From Phallusia mammillata (lineage: Eukaryota > Chordata > Ascidiacea > Phlebobranchia > Ascidiidae), in the NCBI GenBank assembly GCA_003260075.1, contig QLIY01000115.1:151568-215567 (forward strand): a DNA stretch of 64,000 nucleotides. Direction: 5' to 3'. Positions 1-11,200 of the stretch are shown piece after piece (positions within the stretch are counted from its first letter, which is position 1; each line of letters begins with the position of its first letter). Under the pieces are notes generated by a model, which was not told where the DNA came from, searched no databases, and was given only the letters and a program-made list of their open reading frames with translations. The translations under genes and the position numbers were made by a program.

Positions 1-108
1 CTGTGGGAAATAAACCTGGGGAAAAGCTGAGTTACTTGCAGCTCAGCATTTCAATGGGAAGGGTCTTGGCACAGAAAGTGTTACCAACTAAAGTAGAGTC
101 ATTTGTAG
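1..108 (+). CDS. Possible partial exon at window edge
   Basis: Reading frame 3 is open from the window start to a good splice donor (gtgagt) at 109 and ends in phase 1, matching the phase-1 acceptor of the next exon at 602. The encoded residues resemble no domain I recognise. It could be a further exon of the CBP/p300 fragment that follows, or chance. The acceptor, if any, is near 42 or left of the window. Confidence 0.25.
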
Positions 109-601
109 GTGAGTACACTGTATTAAATATTTGCAATAATTGAGTCAAAAGTGTTTTCGTGGAGGTTTAATAGAAAGTTAGAAATAGTACATTAAATGTT
201 AGTTTAAAAAATAGTCATGAAAATAAGATGCTCATAAACCAACCAAGGGACTTTGTGGTTTGTGCAGAGAAAAAATTAGTAAGCGTTCTGTTGTTTTATA
301 TACTGTTTTGGCCTAACAAATGTATATTGTGTCAGCAAACCTATTCACATGTTAAAAAATACAGGTTTATAATTTTGTTTTTTAATGGCGGAAGTTCAAT
401 ATGTTTTTTTTTCATTATAAGTGAAAATTTGTTTAAATTTCTTTCAGGGTTACTAGCAAAAAAGTGTCTGAAAATAATTTCGATTTGGCACTGATTAAGT
501 GGATATTATTTCTTACCCCAAGTTTTTATATCTCTTGTTTAAACACTTTTTAGTTTAAACAGCGCATTTTTTGCTAATACTTTTGCTCAAAAATTATTTA
601 G

Positions 602-1858
602 ATCCTAATGATCAGAATGGCCAGATGAACACGACCAACCAAAACAAGACAAGCACACCAATACCTGACTTTACAGCTGACACTTTGCCTACTCAGATCC
701 AGAAAGCTTCTGTAGTCCTTAATCGTGATCAAGTGCAGGAGGTGTTGGGTCTGAACAGCTCTTGGTCACCTATTCCGGTCCAGTCAGGTTAATTAGTTTT
801 GTGCTTTGTTCTGGTTAGGGTGATTTCTCAAGGCTGGAATGTTACTTTAGCTGATAATGAAAAAGTGTGTTATATTTGAATTTTGCCCATTTTTTTACTG
901 GGTTCCAGGTTGCTGGAAAAACTATGTTTATTGTTGGGCTTTCCTTGTTTTTCAGTTTTTAATAATTATATATCTTTTGTCAATTTGGTTTAAATTTTTG
1001 CTGACCATGTAGTTCTACGAAGACAAAAATGGTAAAATAAGAGTGACAATCATGAGAATCATAAATTAACCAGTAAATAATTTGCACTAGTTATTTTTTG
1101 TAAAATTAGTTTATTTAAAAAACAGTTTCAGGCAAAAAAGCAATGTTTGCTACTCAAGGTTTGGTTGACAGTGGTCTTTTGGACATGCAAAGTTCTGCTA
1201 ATACCTCTGCCTCAGGGTAAGTACAGTGTATTTTTACACATTCATTATATGCAGTAATACAAATTATAAAACTCTTTTCACATTTTTATAGCAGTGTTGA
1301 TGCTCCAATAAACCAGGGCAAAGTTGTTCATAAATGGCATAGTCATGTAAAAGGGGAACTTCGAACATATCTCATCCAAAAACTGTAAGTTTTAATGACT
1401 CTGTTTCGACAGCAACAAATTCTTCACAACTTGACAAGTGTTAATGTATTTCAGAGTGCACAGATTCTTTCCTACTTCAGATATGATGCCTATAAATGAC
1501 AACAGGCTGATAAAACTTCTCGGTTTTGCTCACAGAGTTGAAAAATCGTGTTATGCTGGGGCAAACTCAAAGGTACATTCTATATTTGAGCAGTAACCAA
1601 AAGTTTTTTTTAATTCCAACATGTTGTAAGCTAAGCCTGCCAATGTCCTTAAAAATGTTTTGGTAAGACATATTGAATAAATTGGAAAAATTAGAAAGCC
1701 GCAAATATGCTTCCACTGTTAACAAAAACTAATACTATGCATTTGGCAGGAGGAATACTTCCACCTTTTAGCTGAAAAGATACACAAGATACGAAAAGAA
1801 ATAGAAGAGAAAAGACAGAAAAAGCCAGTTGCTGCAGCTGCAACTGCAATGGCAATGT
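602..1858 (+). CDS. CBP/p300 gene fragment with KIX domain
   Basis: Exons 602-787, 1132-1216, 1292-1384, 1455-1572 and 1750-1858 are joined in consistent phase (donor 788 is a weak gttaat). The last three encode a KIX domain. It starts around KWHSHV, continues through FFPTSD and YAGANS, and ends with the long helix HLLAEKIHKIRKEIEEKR, which is very close to vertebrate CBP/p300 KIX. In that family KIX binds activation domains such as phospho-CREB and Myb, and the protein is a nuclear histone acetyltransferase coactivator. No TAZ1 zinc finger is visible upstream. The bromodomain, HAT, ZZ and TAZ2 regions that should follow are absent: the next exons downstream are UBR5. The last KIX exon ends in phase 1, and the first UBR5 exon also needs one preceding base, so the join is frame-compatible. 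This is either an assembly chimera or a displaced gene fragment. A true fusion is less likely. Confidence 0.85.
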
Positions 1859-2366
1859 GTAAGTGTCGTATTCAACACATTTAGAGTATGGTTTCATGAC
1901 TAAAAAGAGCGAAAAAAATGTGCTAAAATAAAACGTTGTAACCAAAAAGTAAAACGTTGTTCTTTATAAACTGTAATTGACTGTTTGGATTGGTTTTAAT
2001 GGATTTAAGACTATGGGTTAAGTTTACCTACTTTACCCTATTTTATCCTATTTCAAAGCTGGGATAAATTAAAAGCTTTGGTTGCTAGGCGCTCGTGTTA
2101 GAACTTGTCATTTGCTTTACAATCTCAAATGTTGTGAAAAATATAAAAAAGCTATTAAGAGTTGGCAAGACATTGTCTGGTAGCAAACATATTGCTAAAC
2201 AGCCATTTCACTGGTGGATATCTGGCTATATTTAGTCTGCCATTGAAAACACCTATCATTTGATTATAAAATTAACTAATAAAAAGATGACCACAGTAAA
2301 TGACTAATATTTCTATCTCTCCTGTAGTTTTCATGATCAGGTTGTTTAAAAGTGTTTTTTCTACAG

Positions 2367-5182
2367 GTGTCGATCTTAGCAAAGAGGCATCAACCTCTGT
2401 AGCAACAAACAGCATGTCGAAATGCAAACTTCTCAATTGCAGCCAGGTAAAAAAAAAACTTTGGCCCCAGCTTGTATTGGGCCTGTTAGATCTAAACAAA
2501 ATTGTTTGTTAGTTTACAGTGAAGTTTACATTAAACTTTCATAATTTCACTGTTTTAAGTTTGACTTTTTCAATCTTACCAAGTTCCATTGATTAGTTCT
2601 GGTTGTGTTTGGCACACCCCATTGACCATTATCATAGTTTAAAAAAGGGGTCACAAATTCTTTGAGGGCATCTAAGATTTCCAAATTGTGTGTTATTGCA
2701 TGCCATAAACTACATTCAAACTGTGTTGAAAAAAAGAAATACTGTTTAGCAAATTGAAAAAAAGCTGTGCTATATATCACTATGTTACAAAATAACTACA
2801 TATTTTTTTTAGAACAGATTATTCGTATCTCTTCTCATAGATAAAGTTTCATTCATTTCTGGCTATAACTACAATTGAATCAATGTTTCATGTTAAACAC
2901 ATGGTTAACATACATCATTCAGCCTTGAGTAATAGACATGATTTGTAAAGCACAAACACACTTTGTTTAAACACCTAGTGTATGACTATTGTTTTTTAAC
3001 GATTTTTTTTCTCTCAGGAATGTCCGACTCTTCTTCAAGATTACAATGCAATGTTGTACCCACTTCTAGCTGATGAAAATGATGGAATCCGAGACCCCAT
3101 TTGGGCAGATATTCCCCCACTTTTGGCTTCTGGAATGGGCATTCATTCAGTTGATGCTGACACAAGGTATGATTTGTTGTTGTTTTTCGTACTGTTTTTT
3201 TAAAACATTCATTTCCTAAAATTTTCTTCTACATGTCCACTCATGCAGATGATTTGTGTACCACTATTTTTATGTTTGTTGTTTTCAGGTACACAGTTAC
3301 CGTTCTGGCTTTTCAAAATCAAGTCCTGATGCCACTTGTCCTCCGACGAGACTTTCCTGCATTTGAAGCTCTTATTAAGAGTATAGAAACCAACCCATCA
3401 ACAACATGGCTCAATGTCTTTTACAAGGTTGGTGAAAAAAGCAATTGCAAAGAAAAGATCAACGTTTTTGAATAACGACAGTGTTGTTACAAAATATACC
3501 AAGTATATTCAAACCCTACCTGTCAAGGCAAATCTGTTGCTGTTATATTCTGCATCAGTTGTATTTTCATAATATAACCATATTTGCAGAGTTTACTTGA
3601 TGAAAGGTGTGATGGGCAGCGAAACCTTCTTCACATGTGCATTGAGATGAGCATCCCGTCATCCAACAAAGAACAAAAGGAAGATGAAAAGGAAAAGGAC
3701 TCAAAGAAAAGTCCGGCACCAAAAACAGTTCCAGAATCACCTGCAAGGCCCAACCCTGGTACTTTTTCAAAATAATGTTGTTACAATCAGATTTTAAATT
3801 TCACTCTTATGAATTGTTTCAGCTACACTCCCCCATTAAAAATTATTTTCACAGGGATGCTTGAAAATAGTTGACTAACAGTTTCAGGTCCCCACAGGGT
3901 TACTGGTTTTGTTTGAAATGTTGTACTGTCTGTTTAGTTAAAGTGTTTTTTTTTCAACAGGTGAACCAAAACCACTAATGTCAACTTCACCAGCTGGTGG
4001 ATTGTTCATGTCGGATAGTGATCATGCTGATGCTGTTAATGCAATTGCAAATGCAATATCTGCTGTTACACGTGGACCAGCTAGTGGACCCCCAGATGAA
4101 AGGTATTATACAAACTAATTTTTTGGCATCATTTATTCACTTGTTTTTCTTAGAACATAGCAAGTAAAGGGACGTGTTGATGCCAAAATTGTTTGTCATT
4201 ATCATCATGATAAAAAAGGGAAATCTTTTTTTATGTTTTTAATTGGCTAAACAGATTATTTATGTTTTGAGTCTTTTTGTGTTAAAATTTTGTTTTGTAA
4301 ATATGGCAGGAGATTTGTAGTTTGCTAGTACAGATCCTTCTCATGGTACAACGTTATTGTTTTGATGATTGAATTTTTTTTGTTGCAGTCCATCAAGGGC
4401 CCCAATACCAGTTCCAGGTTCTTCACCACCCGTTCCACCAACCCAGTTTGCAAGTGGTCCTTGGGTAAGGTTTTGTCACATGACCCATGTTTGGTTTGAC
4501 AGTTGACAATAAGTTAAATACTTTTTGTAAAGGGAATCCAGATTTCAGAAGTTCACCCACCTGGAAGTCCCATACTTACATGGCCACCAGAATTGCCCAC
4601 ATGGAAAAATGATGGGCAGCAAGGTACGTTTCGTAAATATCACGTAATAAATCATCACACCGAAACCAGAAAACCGAACACTGGCAGCAAAATAAAGAAA
4701 TCATGAAGCACTTTTTAAAAATTAAAATAAAATACAATATGTCAAAAAATGTTATTGGACTGTTATGGCTTTGTTTGCATGTATTATGCATGTACGTTAC
4801 TTCTTTCTTTTTGACAATTTTTCACTTATATGCCAGAAGAGGAGGGAATTAATTTGACAGTGCCTTCGAGTGACAAGAAAAAGAACCGCTCCTCATCAAC
4901 ATGGTCTGAAGGTAAAGGAGAAGGGAAGGATCGTGGAACTCGATGGGATGCAGTTTCTATACTTAAGCTCATTTGCAATTCAAAGTGCATTCAACCTCAT
5001 CTAAAGAAACTTCTTACACAAAAGTACGACTATTTGTTTGAATAAAGTTTTACATTTACAATTTACAGCTCAAGGTTTGATTCAAAGCATTGAAATTCAA
5101 ATGTGAAAAGTGGAAAAACAGATTCAGAAAAATCTATTCCATAAAAAATAAAGAAATTGCTTTAAACAGAGTATTAAAAATA

Positions 5183-5243
<61 letters not shown>

Positions 5244-8200
5244 TTTTGTATTTAGGGACACAGCTGGTTACACGCCATTCATGTTTGCCGTCGCACATCG
5301 AGCTTATCCTGCTGCCCTCATTCTTTTCACTGCTGCTATAAATGTTGCAAAGGAAACTGTTGCTCAACAGGATAAAGGTAAAATAGCAAACACCAGACAC
5401 CTTGTTTTATAACCAGCAAACCTAACCAATGGTTCCTGACCTTTTCTTTACCTATTCTATCAAAATCCCCCCCCCCAAAATCCTTGGTAAAACAGAATCA
5501 GTCGGTTTAATAAAGGAATATATAAAAATATATTTACTGGTTTACTGAACTTAGAAACACTTTTAGCTATTGTTTAAGATCTAACAATACCTTGATTTTG
5601 TATTTAGGGACACAGCTGGTTACACGCCATTCATGTTTGCCGTTGCACACCGAGCTTATCCTGCTGCCCTCATTCTATTCACTGCTGCTATTAATGTTGC
5701 AAAGGAAGCTGTTGCTCAACAGGATAAAGGTAAAATAGCAAACATCAGACACCTTGTTTTATAACCAGCAAACCTAATCAAGTGTTCCTGACCTTTTCTT
5801 TACCTATTCTATCAAAACAATAAAAAAATGCATGTTTTCTTCAGACGTTGCAGACAAAGACGAGATTGGACCTGAACATTACAAACAACTATTGTCAATG
5901 ATTTATCCGTCTGGGTCAAATGCAGATGACAACCCACTATACATGCTGTGTTGTAATGATACTTGTACTTTTACATGGACTGGTGCCCAACACATTAACC
6001 AAGTCAGTAAATACAATTTATGTATAATACTATAAGCTAAAACCATGTTGCTATTTAAAAGCTTTTTACATTGTGTTTGAATAAATATCGTTGTTTTTCT
6101 GTTTTTGGACAATTAGTTTATGTATAAAATGTTTTGTTCATGTGCTTTGAGACTAAATTGTATTTCTTTAGGACATCTTCGAGTGTCTGACATGTGGATT
6201 GACGGAGACGTTATGCTGTTGCACAGAATGTGCCAGAGTTTGCCACAAAGGACATGATTGCAAGTTCGTAAAATACTTCTTTATTATAACAGTTAAAGGT
6301 CGAGATCTTTATGCCCATTGCAATGTCTTGTGTATTTTCTCAATCAAAAAACAAAAACAATTTACGAAGGCATTCGACTGCTTTTCTTTTCACATAGACT
6401 CTTTGCTGGTCATGTACAAAATACCGTGGAAGTATAGTATTTTAAAAATCAAATTTATGTCATTGATTATTGTTCCATAAATTCTATGCAAACACTGTTA
6501 CCTATTTCAACATTTTCGGATTATGTCGTACTTTTCAATATCATGGATATAGTGTTGTTGTCAGGCATATTTCCACTTTTCCTTTGCTCAACCGACAATT
6601 ATCAATGTCGCGTTTAATGTATTTTTTATGATTTGCGCTTTCAGATTGAAGCGCACGAGCCCTACAGCTTACTGTGACTGTTGGGAGAAATGTGCTTGTA
6701 AGTCGTTGGTTGCTGGTGACAACAATGACAGAATGGCGTTACTTCGTAATCTGCTGCACCTGACTGACTTGTACGAAATTCACAACTCTTCTGGTCAACA
6801 TATACTACATTTTCTGGTAAAATTACGTTACTGTGTTACGCAAATCGATGAAATCAACTTTTTACACCAGTTTTATCTTTTTTTCTGTATTTAATTTGAG
6901 TATTTGTTGCTATAATGAGTTATTGCATTTTTAAGGTTTTTCTTGTTTAATGTAACGAGTGTTGTCAAAAATATTTATTTTTATTTTTGCCTCAATAACA
7001 AGTTCTCCGTTTACGATGGTTTGTTGGTCCTAATGGGGAAAGAGTATTTTATTGTTAAAATACTATATTTTCACACAACCCGTAACCCAATATGGTATTT
7101 CTATTTGTTGTTTTTAATCCAGAAAAAATCAGATTTGCTTAACAATGATGTTTCTAAATTCTAAATTTCAGATTCAGACAGTAGTTCGTCAGTTGCTCGA
7201 CCAACGACAATGGCGACCACCACAGAGGTCATCCAGGATGAACGTTCCACCATCTCGTGCACACAGAATGGGGAGAAGTGGAGCAAAATCGCCGACTCAG
7301 AGCGGGGAGCAAGATATGCCAGAACATGATCTTCACCCACCTAGGTTAGATCAACAAGCAAAAATTTGATTTACCCGAAGCTTTTTTCAGAAATAGGTTC
7401 TTGGGTTCTGTTTTAAGAAACGACAGGAGACCATTTGCTTGGTGCCTTCGTATCATTGAAAAGCCTTTTGTGGAGATATGTTTATACATAAATTATATAT
7501 ATTTGTCACTTTGTGGTCCAAGTAAAGCCGAAAAAACCCTTTTGTACCATAACACTTTACTTGTCACTATACTGTACCAACACAAATAACTTTATTTAAA
7601 TCGTGCTTAGTATTTATTGAACTTGTGTGTTTTAGGTTTTGTCGTGAAGCCTTGTTGCAGTTACTAAGTGATTGGAAAGCTGTTCGTTCTCTCATCATGG
7701 GAGGTGATACGGATAGACGCGACAAACTCTCTGTGAGCTTCCGTCTTGATTCAAAGGATCAATCAGGATCTGGTGTTCCATTACTTCCTGAAGACGAGGA
7801 ACTATTGCAGCAACAATCTGGTAAGTTTTGTCAAACTGTATGCCACTGTCATGCTTAGTATTCGTTCTTACTAAAAGTTTACTATAAAATTTAGGTGGAA
7901 AATTGCCCAACATTATTTTTTGTAAACAACTCAAATACAGTTACTAAAAACAAAATTTAGAATAGAACGTAAACATTTCATTAAACATTTCCCCATTATA
8001 TTTTCCCTTCTATGTATATAAACGCACTTGATTCCGCTTGTGCATAATTCATTTTTCACTGATGATAACAATTTCGCCGAAACGTTTGCTTAATACAATG
8101 TGTACGTTTTATTCTAAATCGCTGGCAATTTTGTGTTTAGTAAAACTACATTTGCATTTTGTTTCGACCTATAAGGTGTCATCAGTGCATCTGCTGACGA

Positions 8201-11200
8201 GGGATCGGCCGTATTGGCTAGTGTAATCATCTAATGACCCTCCAGTTTGTTGAGAGTAACAGGGTAGAAACACATGCCTTCTACAGCTAATCATTTATTA
8301 GCTCGATGTTTTTACTTTACCAACTTGTGAGGCCATTTTTTTATCATAAGAACAATAAAAACTGTGCTTAAAAGTTTGACAAACGTTTATTTTGACTTTT
8401 CTGCGACAGGGACATGAACAATATTTTTTTCTATTTTCAACAGGCACAGCACGCTTGGACATGTTCACGCACACACTTCTCATCAAAAGTGCGAGTTATG
8501 AATACATGGACAAACTGTTGGAAACACTTATTCATACTGTACAGCTCAACAAAGGAGTCAAAAGAGATGAAGGAATTATGGTTGCAAGAAGATTTCTGCG
8601 TTCTGTCATCCGTGTGTTTGTTGTACTCACTGCCCAATCTACCCCCGATAAAATCTCGTCCAAATCATCGTTTTACAATCAGCCGACTTCCAAATGCAGG
8701 AGAGCCTTTCTTGTATGTGTTCTTGTCATTGTTACTATAAATTGTTTTTTTTCATTTGTGCAATTTTAAAGTAAGTTATATGTTACTTAAATATAATTCA
8801 TAGTATGTGTATAGTTACATGTTTATTGCAGACAGAAAACATACGTTTTGTGTTAAAATCTATACCTATAGTTTTTTAGATTATTTGTACACTTTTCACA
8901 TGACGTTTGAGGTAACCGTTTTTTTTTTTGAAAAACATTTTCAGGCGCTGACCCCAATAGCTGTGGAGGAATTATGTGAAATGGCTGAAGCATTAATCGC
9001 ACCGGTGAGAATGGGGGTGTCCCGGCCCCCCCCCCCCCAATAGCTGTGGAGGAATTATGTGAAATGGCTGAAGCATTAATCGCACCCGTGAGAATGGGGG
9101 TTTCCCGACCAACTACGTCATATTCACTACTCTCGCATAACATGGAAGTTGTACATGGTTCCACCACTGCCTTCTCCAAAATGCCATTTCCACCAAGGTA
9201 CTATATTGTTATTTTCACCTAAATCGACTCTTAAACAAAATTGTTTACAGGAGTACGGTTTCTGATGACGATTCTGGTAGACCTGGTCCTTCGGGTGGAG
9301 GTGTGGGCAAACAGGTATGTATATGAGTTATATTCCATGAGTCCATTTACTAATTCTGCAATACTTCACCAAAGGAACGTTTGCTGCAACCTTTTAATCC
9401 TGGCTAAGTTTTGTCTCCCTTTTGTGCCAATCATAAGTGACCGCCTTTGAAAATGTTTGCGATAAATTTTCAGTGTAGCATGTGAAAATTTAGTTTAACC
9501 AAGGATGGCCCGCGGGCTGCATCTGATCCACCAAGCAAAATTAACCAACCCGCAGCACTCTTAAAAAAGTGTTTACTTGGGAAAAAATATTTTGTGGGTG
9601 TAAAAAGCTTTCATATGTTGCGCTTTTTCTGTGTGTTTAAGACTTAGTGGTTACTGAATAAATGTTTTTTAATCTTCGGCCCGACAAATAGTGAATACAA
9701 GTAACTTTGTTCTAACTCGAAGTGTTAACGGTTTCATGAAGGTGGTTAATATTATCGGTTTCAATACAAAACGTATCGCATTTTCGTTCCTTTTTTTAAA
9801 TATTAACAAAACTTAGCTAAACAACGGTCGAAGAAACTGGGATAAATTCCAAATTTCAACAAACTGACAAACAGCAAATGGAACGAAATTGAAAGTGAAA
9901 AAGTGCTACCGTCCGCAAGATTCCCGATTCCTGGTTTAAAGCATAATAATGTGTTTTATTGTGGCTTAGGTGAAAAAATCTTCCAAGTCGAAGAAGAAAT
10001 CGAAGCGCAACACTGTCTTGTCACGAAGATACGGATCAGGTCGTGCACGAAGTCGGCGAAGTCATGTTGGTGATGGTGAACATGACGATGATAATGCCGG
10101 GGGTGAATCTGATCATATGGAAACTTCACAGGAGACCAGTTCAACTGCTCTAGTAAGTTTGATAATTGAAAATAATGTAATAAAAGAAATGTAACACTGG
10201 CAATGATCGTTAACTAGTACAGTAACCTGAAAAGAAAGAAAATTATATGAAAACCAGACACTAACTTTCTGACACAACTTATTGGCATTCAAATGTTGTT
10301 TTTGTCCTAGCATGCCGATTTTTGGTGATCTTTTGAAAAAATATCTATAATGTATTGGAAATCGGCTCGGTTTTTGTAATGTGAGTTTTTGAAAGAAATA
10401 TTTCTGATTTCGTTGTGTGATTTATCATATTATGAAAATTAAAACAGGCGCAAGATACTGGTGATGAGGACCAAGGTGCAGACAGTGAAAGAAATGAGAG
10501 TGACATGGATCTAACTGACATTGAACTGCTCGCTGAAAGTGACAGTGACTCACTTGGAAGTGATGATAGCAAAGTGAGTTACAAACCAAAAATGCTAATT
10601 TTGAGACGTATGCATTCATCAATGAGGTGTCTTTAGTGGCAAATTGTGAATTAAATGAGGGACAACAAAGTGTCTTTTATCAATAAGTTGAAAAAAGCAT
10701 GTTTTTTAAATTCACATACAAAAGCTACAATACAATCTGATTTTTTTTGAGAAATGCGCTGCATGTTAAAAAATGCTGTTTGTGTTGAGCTATCTCCTAT
10801 TTCATTGTTTTCTTGTAAACCCATAGCTGCTTCGTGATTACATGACGACCCCGCGTGATCGTGAGCAATCACATGATCAGGATGATGACGACGATGAGGA
10901 GGAATATGATACAGAGCCAGTGAATGATGATGGTGGTGATGCAAAGAGTGGAGGAGCTCACCAAGAAGATGAGGACACGGATTCTGATCATCCACTCGTG
11001 TGGCATGACGAGAATACACTAGAAAGGTAAAAATATTCGAAATATATTTTTAAAGAGCAAAAAAGGTTATTTTTTAGTGTGTTTTTAAATTTTAAACTCA
11101 GCTTTTCCTTATGTGCTAATATATATTATACACACCTTATAAGATGTGTCGTTTTGGAGTGTGCTTTTGAGCCGTGTCATTAAATACTTTTCAAGAAATT

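Noticed and set aside
5134-5400. Poly-Gly or poly-Pro proteins across the C runs (also near 21.7 and 52.1 kb)
   Set aside because: They are translations of the C runs, which appear to be assembly joins.
5256-5729. Mutually exclusive duplicated exons in UBR5
   Set aside because: Intron sequence is duplicated as well as the exon, divergence is allele-like, and poly-C runs bound the first copy.
9514-9690. A further hAT element (aaggatggcccgcgggc at 9514)
   Set aside because: No matching right terminus or 8-bp duplication could be found; at most a truncated remnant.
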